Shown here piece after piece: positions 9,552 through 19,156 of a DNA stretch of 50,406 bases. Source of the DNA: Tritrichomonas foetus (Eukaryota > Parabasalia > Tritrichomonadida > Tritrichomonadidae); the NCBI GenBank assembly GCA_001839685.1, contig MLAK01000892.1, positions 1 to 50,406 of the forward strand, read 5' to 3'. The notes beneath the pieces were generated by a model. It was not told the origin of the DNA and searched no databases. It saw only the letters and a program-made list of their open reading frames with translations. Both the position numbers and the translations under genes were made by a program. The stretch's first letter is position 1, and each line of letters starts with the position of its first letter.

Positions 9552-12500
9552 ATGAAAAGGTTTGTACTTTTAGTCAAACTCAATAAAATGGAACTCAATG
9601 AATTCCAAAATCTGATTGAGCAAATGATTTCAAATAACTTGCTTGAGCAACAATACCAGAATTTAGTAGAATCAAACCCATTGCAAGTCATTCAAAATTT
9701 GATTTCAATCATTCCAAATGTTCCAAATTCAAATACATCGATATTTGCAATAGTTTTACTTGGCAGGCTCATATCTGTACTGTCAGGTAATCTATTACAA
9801 TTAGGAAATTCTGAGTTTCATTCATATTTATTGCAATCATTATTTTCTTTTCTAGGAAGTCCAATTTTTTCACAATATTCATTGAATTTACTTTCTAATG
9901 TTATTTCACGCATTAGCCTCACTTATAATAGCACTTTCCCAATATTTCCATCAATTGTTAATTTAATTCAATCTGACAATTTATTCATTTCTGCAGCAGC
10001 ACTTGATGCACTTTTTCTATGCATTTTAAACGGTTCAATAGAGTATCAACCAATAGCTGATAAACTTTCAACGATTATTTCTACTGCTTTTGCCCTCCAA
10101 CCACCAAAAAGTGAAATTATTTTGCCAACTTTGAAAATTCTCTATTTAACTTTCGATTCTTTGCCAAAAAATTACTCAACAGAAATTATTTCTTTTTTCG
10201 AACAATTCACAACAGATACAAATATTTTATTAAAAGCAATTAATGATCTTGCTGCATATTTACCCTATGAAAAATATTCATTTTTTGCAGAAACATCTAG
10301 ATGGTTTATCAATTATTTTTCAGAAATTCTCAAACAAGGAAATATTCCTAATCAAATAAAATGTTGTTCTCTTGAAATTTTATCAGATTTCCGAGAAATT
10401 TATTATAATGTATTTTTTGAAAATCATGAAACTATTTTAACCGCCATTTATTTTTTTCTTTATTATGAAGAATTAGAAAGTCACGAAAGCAAAGATACAA
10501 TTTCCAAAATTGCGACATTATTTGGTGGCCTTATTGATTTTTCACTTTTTTGCTATTCTTTATTTCTAGATAATATTCTTAATTCTGACATAAGACATCA
10601 AATTGCAGCAATGAAACTTTTATCGTATTGTTTTGGTGGAATTTTTGTTCATTTATCAATTGAACTTCCAGAAGAATATTTCGGTGCCATTTTAGAAAGT
10701 CGAGTAATGGATCATGAACATTCAATTGTCAGAAAAATTGCATTTGAAATGCTTGGAAATCTATTTAAGCCACTTTCTAAAAATGCGCATACGTTTAATG
10801 TTCAGTTATTTTATCCAAAAATGCTTGAATGCTTGGAAGATTCAGATCAAGAAGTTATGACAGTTAAAATTCGTGCCTTGTATCATTACTTAGAAATATT
10901 TGAAACATATCTTTTAAATGAAATTAGTGTTAGTATTCAAATGAAACTCATTCAATTAGTAAACAGATCAACAGAAGACCAGCTTCATTATATTTTCAAA
11001 TGCTTCAATGTTTTACTCAAGAACTCCGATGCTCCTGATAATATAATTCGACAATATACTCTTTATATCTTACAAAATCCACAAACAGTTTCTTCACGAA
11101 TATATTGTTTAGCCCTAGAAAATTTATCATTTTTCCAAGATGTTCCTGAAGAGATATATTTGAATCTTTTCCCATTTTTATTAAGTATTGATGTATCTTT
11201 ACTTGGTTCTAATGAATTAAAATCAATTGCATTAATATTTCATCAAATTTGTAATTCGAAGAGCCATTTAATAGATACTCTTCGTGTGCCCATCTTTAAT
11301 TTTATATTTCGAATATCTGAACAAGATATTCAAATGTCTTCTGTTCCACTTTCTGAATTATCATCGACTTTAAATCAAAACGTTTCAGTTGATAGAAGAG
11401 ATAATATTATCCGATGTTATAATGGATCACAAATTCAATTAATTATATTTTCTCTGAAAATTTTACGATGTGTAATCAGATCCATTTCTCCTGATTTACT
11501 TCAACCTTTCATACAACAAATTATTGATATCTTATTGATTTGGACTGCAGTTGATTTTTCTGATGTATTATTATATAATGCATTAAAAACATACTATGTT
11601 TTATGCTGTATCGTGCCAAATTCAAGTTTACCTATTTTTATGGAGAGAACCTTTAAGTTTGCTGAGACATCAACACAACAAAGGAGGTTGGAATCCTTAT
11701 ATACTTTTATCCATTTTTATATTTATATTATTGGAACTCAAAATCAATTAAACAGTGAAAATTATTCCATCACATACAATTTTTTACTCCAGGAGATTGA
11801 AAAATCGAAAATAAGAAGGATAAATTTAAACAATCAATTGAACACTGGCGATTGTACAATATTTCCAGATACTCTCTCTTGTATTGATAGATATTTAGGT
11901 AAAATAATGACTCCATTTTTTACATCAAATGCAGATATTAATTATTCAGATTTAATCATACTTGCACTTTCTGAAACATCTATTGTGAATATTACTATCG
12001 TTAATTATTATTTTCTATTTAAAGAAAAGAATCCAGATATCCCCAAATATATCATTACTTCATTTTTAAATGATTCATCACAAACTAATTATTTTGGAAT
12101 TACTGATGCTAAAGAAGCAGGAATTTGTCTATATAATTTTATATTGAATGACTTGCTTCCAGCAGACTATTTAGTTCAAATACTCACATTATGCAAGCAA
12201 AAAGAATCATTTAATACGAATTGTGATTTATATGCTGGAATAGCATTACTCATATTTCAAAAACTTGGCACGAATATGATTGATGTGAATATCATTTTGA
12301 GTGTTTTAGAAAATCTAAATTCTGATATTGTCATTAATCAAAAGATTCGGAAATATTTTCAAATTTCATGGGAAATCGCATTTCCTTATATTATCCAACA
12401 TTTATGGACTGATAGAGTTATAATATGCTTGCTAGATATAGTGGCATCTATTGAGGATTTATTTACAGCTGAAGAATCCCAATTTCAATTTATGTCATTA

Positions 12501-12596
12501 TTATCTTTATATAAAGGCGATAGGAAAAAATTGGCCAAAAGAGCTCTTCTGAACCCATTTTATGCTGTAATGCTCCCTAATATCAAAGAGATGTGA
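9552..12596 (+). CDS. Importin-beta/karyopherin family HEAT-repeat protein
   Basis: The gene encodes 1014 residues from the ATG at 9552; Met13 is a possible alternative start. The N-terminus, with a helix ending in AIVLLGRLIS, matches the importin-beta N-terminal pattern (compare AVLLRRLLS in importin-5). The rest is a continuous HEAT-type helical solenoid with family-like phrases, for example MDHEHSIVRKIAFEMLGNLF at about residues 390-410. The length fits importin-5/Kap121-class receptors. Its expected role is Ran-dependent cargo carriage through the nuclear pore. The exact orthologue cannot be decided by eye. The stop is TGA. Confidence 0.7.
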   Translation: MKRFVLLVKLNKMELNEFQNLIEQMISNNLLEQQYQNLVESNPLQVIQNLISIIPNVPNSNTSIFAIVLLGRLISVLSGNLLQLGNSEFHSYLLQSLFSFLGSPIFSQYSLNLLSNVISRISLTYNSTFPIFPSIVNLIQSDNLFISAAALDALFLCILNGSIEYQPIADKLSTIISTAFALQPPKSEIILPTLKILYLTFDSLPKNYSTEIISFFEQFTTDTNILLKAINDLAAYLPYEKYSFFAETSRWFINYFSEILKQGNIPNQIKCCSLEILSDFREIYYNVFFENHETILTAIYFFLYYEELESHESKDTISKIATLFGGLIDFSLFCYSLFLDNILNSDIRHQIAAMKLLSYCFGGIFVHLSIELPEEYFGAILESRVMDHEHSIVRKIAFEMLGNLFKPLSKNAHTFNVQLFYPKMLECLEDSDQEVMTVKIRALYHYLEIFETYLLNEISVSIQMKLIQLVNRSTEDQLHYIFKCFNVLLKNSDAPDNIIRQYTLYILQNPQTVSSRIYCLALENLSFFQDVPEEIYLNLFPFLLSIDVSLLGSNELKSIALIFHQICNSKSHLIDTLRVPIFNFIFRISEQDIQMSSVPLSELSSTLNQNVSVDRRDNIIRCYNGSQIQLIIFSLKILRCVIRSISPDLLQPFIQQIIDILLIWTAVDFSDVLLYNALKTYYVLCCIVPNSSLPIFMERTFKFAETSTQQRRLESLYTFIHFYIYIIGTQNQLNSENYSITYNFLLQEIEKSKIRRINLNNQLNTGDCTIFPDTLSCIDRYLGKIMTPFFTSNADINYSDLIILALSETSIVNITIVNYYFLFKEKNPDIPKYIITSFLNDSSQTNYFGITDAKEAGICLYNFILNDLLPADYLVQILTLCKQKESFNTNCDLYAGIALLIFQKLGTNMIDVNIILSVLENLNSDIVINQKIRKYFQISWEIAFPYIIQHLWTDRVIICLLDIVASIEDLFTAEESQFQFMSLLSLYKGDRKKLAKRALLNPFYAVMLPNIKEM

Positions 12597-12775
12597 ATGT
12601 GATACATGCTTGAATTGCGTATATATTCATTTCCTATTCATTGTAAGTAAATATAGACTTCAGAATTTTTTTTCTCTTTTTACTAATATTTTTTGAATAT
12701 ACATCCCAATTTTTGAGGTGAATTTAGTGGTGAAATTGATGTATCGGTCATAACAATTTTTTTCACATATATTTC

Positions 12776-13558
12776 ATGAAACCTGTACCATTGGTAATTG
12801 TAGGATTGCATATTATTATTGTTCTTTGTTCATGCCTTCCAGATACGATGTTTTGTGAACAATACAAACAAAAAAATTATATTCCAATTTTTTTATTTGT
12901 GATTTTGACAGCAATTTTATTAACAGTTTACAATTTTGCTTGTAGTGATCCCGGATACATTTCTTTTGAGGATTCACAACTTTTGGAATGCGAGGACTTA
13001 TTTTTTTGCACAAAATGCAACCAAAACATTCCAATTAGAGCTTCCCACTGCAAAGCTTGTGATAAATGTGTACTAAGAAAAGATCATCATTGTCCATTTC
13101 TTGGAATTTGTGTTGGAATGAAAAATCATGCGCACTTTTTATTTTATTTATTTCTTGAAATCATTTTTAGTATTGTTTGCATTTATAATTTTTCATCTGG
13201 CATGAAAGATAATCTTCCTTTCTTGGAATGGGTTTATACTTCTTTACCTTGCACTTTTTTTTATGGATTTGGATTTGTAATTATGCTCCAGCCTATTCTT
13301 TTGCTTCCTTTTCATATTTATTTGGTTTTTTCTAATAGAACAACTTGGGAAACACTTAGAGGAAAGAGTATAAGTTACATGCGGGATTGGAGATATTCAC
13401 TAAGCCCGTTTAGTCATGGTTTAATGCATAATTTAGCAGAATTTTTGACAATGAAAACAAAAATGCCTATTTACAAAGTTCCTTCAACAGAAGAAGAAAT
13501 AAACCAATGGAAATTAGATAATAGTTGCCTATCTAATGATAGATATGAATGTTGTTGA
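12776..13558 (+). CDS. DHHC-type protein S-palmitoyltransferase
   Basis: The protein has 260 residues. Hydrophobic segments at about 5-22, 36-54, 121-140 and 155-180 give the usual four-pass topology. Between the second and third lies the Cys-rich domain (from CTKC at 78 to about 112), with DHHC at residues 103-106 followed by PFLGICVG. The S-acyl-accepting Cys is present, so the enzyme should transfer palmitate to Cys of membrane-associated proteins at Golgi, ER or plasma membrane. The usual Trp and Asn of DHHCPWxxNCVG are replaced. The DPG motif after the second helix is present (SDPGY). The stop is TGA. Confidence 0.92.
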   Translation: MKPVPLVIVGLHIIIVLCSCLPDTMFCEQYKQKNYIPIFLFVILTAILLTVYNFACSDPGYISFEDSQLLECEDLFFCTKCNQNIPIRASHCKACDKCVLRKDHHCPFLGICVGMKNHAHFLFYLFLEIIFSIVCIYNFSSGMKDNLPFLEWVYTSLPCTFFYGFGFVIMLQPILLLPFHIYLVFSNRTTWETLRGKSISYMRDWRYSLSPFSHGLMHNLAEFLTMKTKMPIYKVPSTEEEINQWKLDNSCLSNDRYECC

Positions 13559-13591
13559 TTATAAGCTTATGAGGTGAAGATTCACACATGA

Positions 13592-13702
13592 TATATAAAT
13601 GTTTTTATTTAAACTCTTTCTACTGTTCGAATCGTAGAAACTTATCTGAATTTAGAATTCATTTCTCTTTTTATATAAATGTTTTTATTTACACTCTTTC
13701 TA
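13592..13702. repeat. 31-bp direct repeat, two copies 80 bp apart
   Basis: The copies at 13592-13622 and 13672-13702 differ at one position (ATTTAAACTC against ATTTACACTC). They lie downstream of the DHHC gene and look like a small local duplication. Confidence 0.85.
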
Positions 13703-14062
13703 ATAATTTTGATTTTAAGTTGGGATTTTTAATACTCACGATTTTATGAAAATCTATGATTTGATATGGAAATAATTTTCTATTCTTTTTATTCTTCTTC
13801 ATTTGAAAAGATTTCTTTTAGAAAAGTCACTAGACATCTAGCTAACAGTTCATAATGTGCTCACTATGCTACATAATTATTTCGTTTGAATCACAAGAAT
13901 TATATGATTCGAAAATAATTCTTTGAAATCTTCAACGTTTTCTATATTTTTCTATATTCAGAAAACTTGCTCTGAAATAAAATGATAAACTTCTGAAAAA
14001 CGTTAAGAAAATAACGTTTTCAATATTGAAATCAACCGAAAACGAATTATTCCTAAATCATA

Positions 14063-14069
14063 CCTTTTC
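14063..14069 (+). promoter_or_regulatory. CCTTT core promoter-like element
   Basis: CCTTTTC lies 16 bp before the ATG at 14086. It resembles the CCTTT-type core element described in Trichomonas vaginalis promoters. This is assigned by similarity only. Confidence 0.35.
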
Positions 14070-14085
14070 GAAATCCAAATAGAAA

Positions 14086-14808
14086 ATGACACAAGTCGAA
14101 GATGTCGAGGATTCTTCCACAAACGAAGAAATCGGTGAGTTTCCAATTCCACGCGTCAATCACATATCAAACCCGCAACCTGCAATACAGCCAGTCTATG
14201 AACCACAAAATGATCAATTCAATCCAGAATTATTCCAGCTCTTCTTCAGTTTAGTCAATTTTCACCTCCCCGCCTATGATTTGAGTCGTAGCCAACAATT
14301 TTCACCAGCTCTCGAGACAGTCGGAACCGCATTCGAACAGGAAAGTCCAGTATCTCCAATAATGCAGGAGCACATCATTCGAAAATTCTTAATCGACTGT
14401 AATTCACACATGCTCGAATTGACATCGAATCCAGTTTTGTCCAAAATGGCTATGCTTCATAACGAGTTATTTTTAGCTTCCGAATTTTTACGTCTTCATA
14501 ACGCATCAGCAACCCTCGTCAACTACTGCGATATGCTTATGGCAGAAACGTACGATATGTTCAATTCGCATTTTTCGAAGATTGTAAATGAGCAATTTTG
14601 GGACAAAGGGAAAGCGGCAGAAGAACTCATCAACGAGCTTCTCAAAAAAGAAATCGAGAAAATTCGAATGTTAAACAATCAGAGTTTCGAGATATTATCT
14701 CAATGCGCAATTAGAAGGTCCGTAGAAAAGGCAAGCGCACCAAACTCACAGAGAATTGTTTCATGGGCAAAGGATAACGAAATTCCGTACCAGGATCAAA
14801 GTAAATAA
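14086..14808 (+). CDS. Uncharacterised helical protein, 240 residues
   Basis: The start is ATG and the stop overlaps TAAATGAA. The first 60 residues are acidic and Pro/Gln-rich and probably disordered. From about residue 85 to 215 the protein is alpha-helical, with a charged amphipathic helix at about 175-200. There are no membrane segments or known catalytic motifs. The codon pattern, typical start and typical 3' end make it a real gene, but I do not recognise it. Confidence 0.7.
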   Translation: MTQVEDVEDSSTNEEIGEFPIPRVNHISNPQPAIQPVYEPQNDQFNPELFQLFFSLVNFHLPAYDLSRSQQFSPALETVGTAFEQESPVSPIMQEHIIRKFLIDCNSHMLELTSNPVLSKMAMLHNELFLASEFLRLHNASATLVNYCDMLMAETYDMFNSHFSKIVNEQFWDKGKAAEELINELLKKEIEKIRMLNNQSFEILSQCAIRRSVEKASAPNSQRIVSWAKDNEIPYQDQSK

Positions 14809-15480
14809 ATGAATGAATGTTATACTAAATAAGTTTGCCTAAATATCATATTTGCTGAATTAATTTATTTATTTAACTTTTTTTTCAATTTTATGTTCCT
14901 TGTTGATGATTCTTTGTTCATTTAATATTTCCAAAAAAAAAGATTAAATTGAACATGTGAATATCCATTAGTGATAAGTTTTATCTAAGTCAATATATTA
15001 GGAACTTCATATCGTTGTAAAAAATTACAATAAAAATGATTTTGGAAAATAAAATATAATCAATTTTTTTTAGGCGAGAAGATTCGCTTTTCATTTAGTT
15101 TTGTAAACGTGAAGCTAAAGGTCAAATAAAGGTCAAAATAACCAAAAACAAATGTGTGACGTGAACTTTACGTTGATTCTTTGGGTCACTTCAACTTGGA
15201 AGAGGCACTGACGAGTAACCATGGTGAGGGGAGTGCAGCTAACTGGATCCCACTTAAGTGTCAAAAAACTCAAAGGAAAAAGATAAAGATAAAAAAAAAA
15301 AAAAAAATTGAAAACCTGCCAGTGTTTTTGGAATAACATTCGACGATGATGTCACATCAAAAAAGGTTAAATATAAGGCCAAATCGGCGGTTTTCAAATG
15401 AAATCAAAAAAAAGTGAATTCGAAAAATGGATTTAATTAACAACAAAGTTAACATTTTATTCGTTAACATCGTTAATATT
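14809..15480. other. Intergenic region with a less AT-rich island, possible ncRNA
   Basis: Most of this convergent space is plain AT-rich DNA. From about 15065 to 15360 the base composition is visibly richer in G and C (for example GAGGGGAGTGCAGC), with a repeated AAGGTCAAA near 15119-15137 and an A17 tract at 15291-15307. A non-coding RNA on either strand is possible. I could not match it to a known RNA. Confidence 0.3.
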
Positions 15481-16047
15481 TTATTTGTGAGAATTATATA
15501 AACAAACATCTTCGAGCGCGTTTTCTGGAATATTCACCAAATCAAAATCAAATAACTCAATGTAGTTCTTATAGAGTGAAAAAGGCTGCTCAGGGGTAAA
15601 TCTTCTGAACTCTTCCATGATGCTGCACAAATCCCATCCTTGGATTTTTCTTAAGCATCCAATAATTGTACATAAATGAAGTGTAGACGAAGACGAAATA
15701 AGCATTGGCTGGTTATCGCGGTCTAGAATGTATTGGAGAGACAATTTGACAAGTTCGTCTAATTGCGTACGCCACTGTAAACTCGATCTTTGTGAATAAA
15801 TTCCAATTCTTGTATATTTGGTTCCTCTGCTTTTTAAGAAATCGGCAATTCGTTGAAGCGGATTGTCTTCGTTTATGAAAAGTACCGTTTTGAAATTGTA
15901 GAGTGAAAGGAAATTGAAATTTGTTGGTGAAATGGTTGCGCATCGAGAAATTGACTGGGTAACTAGACCAAAAGCATCAGGAGGTTCGAGAAATTGCGAT
16001 TGACTGGAAGTGTCAAGATCATCATGTGTAACAACAAGACGCTTCAT
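15481..16047 (-). CDS. Siw14/Oca-type dual-specificity phosphatase fold, catalytically dead
   Basis: The protein has 188 residues from the ATG at 16047. It follows the Siw14/Oca tyrosine-phosphatase family along its length: EPPDAFGLV near the start, the strand KTVLFINED, the helix FLKSRG, and IIGCLRKIQGWDLCSIMEEF (128-147) after the active-site loop. The loop itself, normally HCxxGxxRTG, reads ISSSSTLHLCT (117-127), so the Cys-x5-Arg signature is absent. It should not hydrolyse phosphate by the family mechanism. Yeast Oca2 and Oca4 are precedents for inactive family members. It may bind inositol pyrophosphates or a partner, but that is inference. The stop overlaps a TAAA signal. Confidence 0.8.
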   Translation of the reverse strand: MKRLVVTHDDLDTSSQSQFLEPPDAFGLVTQSISRCATISPTNFNFLSLYNFKTVLFINEDNPLQRIADFLKSRGTKYTRIGIYSQRSSLQWRTQLDELVKLSLQYILDRDNQPMLISSSSTLHLCTIIGCLRKIQGWDLCSIMEEFRRFTPEQPFSLYKNYIELFDFDLVNIPENALEDVCLYNSHK

Positions 16048-16617
16048 AAAATATACAATGTTGACATGTCATATGAAAAACTCATTTAAGAGATTGTAAT
16101 TTATCATGATTACTAGCTCTTCATTCGATCTATTATAACCTATGATTTATAATGAGAAAAATTTATAACCAGGACATTGCATTTTACGATCAAGGAAATG
16201 AATTCATAACAATTTTATTTTTTTGACTAATCCTTATCTATTCGTTCCAATTTGTTTTGAATTCGTGTATATTTTATGAATGATGTTTTAGAGTAGATAA
16301 ATTTTGAATATTCAATGCGATCGTAATTTTACAATGGGTTTTCCATTTTTATATCTATCAAATTAAAAGTAATTAGATTTAGAATAATGAATCTCTGATA
16401 AAATTTAGAATTTAACCATTTTTCATTAAGATATTTATGAATTAATTTGAGATTTTATTTCACCTATAAATTTACCATGATTAGACGATCTTCCTTCACA
16501 AAAATGGTGATATGAACCGTTTATTTCCCGCCATGACTATGAAAAATACCGCCAGATAATCAACTTTTTGAATAAATTTTTGTGAAAAAGCGCGCCATAT
16601 TGTTGTTTTTGGTTGTC
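16048..16617. other. Divergent intergenic region
   Basis: This AT-rich promoter space lies between the pseudophosphatase and thymidine kinase genes. Two CCGCCA/GCGCCAT-like GC spots at about 16528-16600 precede the kinase. I see no gene or RNA. Confidence 0.45.
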
Positions 16618-17670
16618 ATGAGCATCATCGTAGGTCGAATTGATTTGATAATCGGTCCGATGTTCGCGGGTAAGACCACTGAGCTTATCCGGCGCGTTCA
16701 GAGGGCCGAGCTATCGAATCATCGTTGCATATTGATTAAGTACTCGCACGATGGAAGATATTCAAAAGAGGATATATCCACCCAAGATTCAGTCACTCGC
16801 GTGTTTATACCTTGTGCCAAACTGATTCCCTTTATCCCAGTCCTGATGAAATACGACGTGATTGGGATCGACGAAGCACAATTTTTCTCGGATATTTTCG
16901 AGTTCGCGCAGAAGATGGCAAATTGCGGCAAAATGGTTCTAGTTGCATCACTTGATGGAACATTTAAAAGGGAGCCTTTTGGCAAATCCCTCGAATTAAT
17001 ATCAGTATGCGAATCAATCACCAAACTGTCGGCTATTTGTAGGGAAACTGGAAAAGACGCAGCTTTCACAAAACGAATTGTCAAAGTCGAAGATGAAAAA
17101 CTGATAGGTGGAGCAGAGTCTTATTCTGCTGTATCTAGAAGTTCCTATTTCAATTTGACCACTAAAGGTGAAATTCACATGATTATTGGACCAGTTAAAT
17201 CTGGCAAAACTACAGAATTAATCAGGCAATTGCAGAGGTATAAAATTGCTGGTAGAAATGTTTTAATCATTCGCCATGTTGATTCAAATATTGACCATCA
17301 TGATCCAAACTTCACCGTCCAGTATGAGAATGAATTGCCTAAAAATTTCTCATATTTGAAGAAATTTGATATCATTGGCGTAGATGAAGCACAAAGATTT
17401 GATGGAATTGCAGAGTGGGCAGACCACCTTGCAAATACTGGAAAACTTGTTGTGATTTCTGCATTGGATGGAGATTCACAACAAAAAGCATACCATGAGA
17501 TTGTTTCTTTAGTTTCTAAATCTGAAAAGATTTCTAAACTTGACTCAGTCTGTCCACTGACAGGACTTCCTGCTCCATTTTCTGCTCTTGTTGATGGAGT
17601 CAGAATGATTCCAATATCGAGATTAGCACTAATAAGTGGTGCATACCTCGGTTTTGTTCCTACGTTTTAA
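16618..17670 (+). CDS. Internally duplicated TK1-type thymidine kinase
   Basis: The protein has 350 residues from the ATG at 16618; the frame is open from GTG at 16582 but has no earlier ATG. Residues 1-179 form a TK1-like domain with a P-loop (GPMFAGKT, 13-20), DEAQFF (85-90), SLDGTF and a lasso starting IGGAESY (163). Three of the four usual zinc Cys are lost (C-R-E-T and S-R-S-S in place of CxxC pairs). Residues about 184-335 repeat the fold: GEIHMIIGP, KSGKTTE, DEAQ (256-259), ALDGD and CPLTG, but lack a normal lasso. TK1 phosphorylates thymidine with ATP. Parabasalids depend on pyrimidine salvage. Domain 2 may be regulatory or have altered specificity. A hydrophobic C-terminus ends the protein. 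Confidence 0.88.
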   Translation: MSIIVGRIDLIIGPMFAGKTTELIRRVQRAELSNHRCILIKYSHDGRYSKEDISTQDSVTRVFIPCAKLIPFIPVLMKYDVIGIDEAQFFSDIFEFAQKMANCGKMVLVASLDGTFKREPFGKSLELISVCESITKLSAICRETGKDAAFTKRIVKVEDEKLIGGAESYSAVSRSSYFNLTTKGEIHMIIGPVKSGKTTELIRQLQRYKIAGRNVLIIRHVDSNIDHHDPNFTVQYENELPKNFSYLKKFDIIGVDEAQRFDGIAEWADHLANTGKLVVISALDGDSQQKAYHEIVSLVSKSEKISKLDSVCPLTGLPAPFSALVDGVRMIPISRLALISGAYLGFVPTF

Positions 17671-17985
17671 TTAAAACTATTGACTATTTGACTGTATTTA
17701 ATTTAAATAAAAAAATCGATAAGTTCAAACTAAAATTGTTATTTTTTCTTTACTTTTCATCTCTATGGAGTATTTATTTATGCTGTTAATTCATTTGCAC
17801 ATTCATATCAGGTATTATTTATGGTTAACAAAATGAAAGTCACTATACTTCAAAGAACAAAATATTGATTAAAACTGCTTTAAATATAATTATTTCCGAC
17901 AGTAAAATTCGCAATTGTATGATTTTGGAAGAAAATGAAAAAATTGATTTGATCAAAACATGATAATATTTCCTTTATTTATGCG

Positions 17986-18016
<31 letters not shown>

Positions 18017-18091
18017 GAACAAACATTCTAATTGAGATTACAAATAATATATTTAATCTTTATATAAAATCAAATAAAATAATAAGAAAGC
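17671..18091. other. Convergent intergenic region with long A tract
   Basis: AT-rich 3' flanks of thymidine kinase and the CDK7-like gene. A 28-bp uninterrupted A tract lies at 17986-18013. I see nothing else. Confidence 0.5.
17986..18013 (+). repeat. Poly(A) homopolymer, 28 bp
   Basis: A run of 28 A, the longest homopolymer in the window. It lies between two convergent genes, beyond either stop. Its exact length may be uncertain from sequencing. Confidence 0.9.
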
Positions 18092-19156
18092 TCATTTTTT
18101 CATGTTCATCAAAGTTGTTCCTGGTGCATATTTGGTTCTAGCCGTCACTGCGCCAGTTCCTGTCATTATTCCCGTAGTCATCAAGAAACTGAGTGGCACG
18201 CCTGATGAGTTCTTCGCCTCTTTCGAGATTGGCAGATCAGAAGGCAAAGTTGGAAGTGGACTGGATTGGAAGTATGGGTGATTTAGGGCATCTTCGGCAG
18301 AAATTCGTTGTGATGGATCGAGAATCATTAATTTTGCTAAAAGATCAATTGCTGCAATATCACTAACAGCACTAAATCTTCTAGCAAGTGGCTCAACATT
18401 AATTGTTGGCTCAATTCGAGCAAAACCAGGCAATTGGTCACATCCAGGCCAAACAATAGTACCAAACACGTTTGCAATTAGACGAAGTTCTTCCATGTCA
18501 TCTTTTCCAGGCAGAAATGGCTGACTGAGTAGCATTTCTGCAAAGATGCATCCGACTGACCAAATGTCAATGGCAGGCCCATAATATCGTGCACCAAAGC
18601 AGAGTTCTGGGGCCTTATACCATTGTGTAACAACTTGAGAAATCATCGGGCCAAAATCTGGTGGATAATCTGTCGATAAGCCAAAATCGATCAATTTTAG
18701 AATTCCTCCGGCTGACAAAAGCATGTTTTGTGGTTTAAGATCACGATGTAGGATCCAATTTTTATGTAAATAATTCAATCCTTCCAAAATCATTCGCATG
18801 ATACATTTGATATCTGCTTCAGAAAGGATTTTTGTTTCGTCTTTCGTATAAATCAAATGGTGCAATGAAACAGGAAGATATTCTGTAGCGATATAAAGCG
18901 AATCGTCAGATGGAAATACGCCTAAAAATCTCAAAATATTTGGATGGTTTAGTTCACTTAATTGCCTAATTTCTTGGATTGTATTGTAATCTATACCGTC
19001 TTGGGCCTTGCGGGTTCGGAATTTTTTCAAAGCAACAAATGTATTTTCTTTGACATCTTTTGCGATATAAACGATACCGTAAGTACCTTCACCAAGCGCT
19101 TTGTATGATTTAAATCGGTTTGCGATGAGCGATGCTTTATTTGGGGCTCCAGACAT
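18092..19156 (-). CDS. CDK7-like cyclin-dependent kinase
   Basis: The protein has 354 residues from the ATG at 19156 (the frame extends to a TTG at 19192). Kinase features are a G-loop LGEGTYG (21-27), catalytic Lys44 (VALKKF), LHRDLKPQN (136-144) and DFGL (157-160). CDK7 identity rests on AQDGIDYNTIQEIRQL at the PSTAIRE position, LHKNWILHRDLKPQN, ELCFGARYYGPAIDIWSVGC and a tail of the CDK7 type, PxPTLPxDLP. CDK7 pairs with cyclin H as CDK-activating kinase and TFIIH subunit. The T-loop reads MISQVVTQWYKAPE, so the activating Thr of CDK7 is replaced by Ile172, with Ser173 next to it. It is divergent from coatomer gamma. Confidence 0.85.
   Translation of the reverse strand: MSGAPNKASLIANRFKSYKALGEGTYGIVYIAKDVKENTFVALKKFRTRKAQDGIDYNTIQEIRQLSELNHPNILRFLGVFPSDDSLYIATEYLPVSLHHLIYTKDETKILSEADIKCIMRMILEGLNYLHKNWILHRDLKPQNMLLSAGGILKLIDFGLSTDYPPDFGPMISQVVTQWYKAPELCFGARYYGPAIDIWSVGCIFAEMLLSQPFLPGKDDMEELRLIANVFGTIVWPGCDQLPGFARIEPTINVEPLARRFSAVSDIAAIDLLAKLMILDPSQRISAEDALNHPYFQSSPLPTLPSDLPISKEAKNSSGVPLSFLMTTGIMTGTGAVTARTKYAPGTTLMNMKK

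Larger units (their letters stand above)
13559..14085. other. Intergenic region with a duplicated segment
   Basis: No gene is seen. It contains a 31-bp direct repeat (listed separately), AT-rich stretches, and before the next ATG a CCTTTTC element at 14063-14069. Confidence 0.5.

Noticed and set aside
15065..15100. GAGAAGATT sequence considered as part of a U6 snRNA
   Set aside because: The conserved ACAGAGA and flanking U6 sequence are absent.
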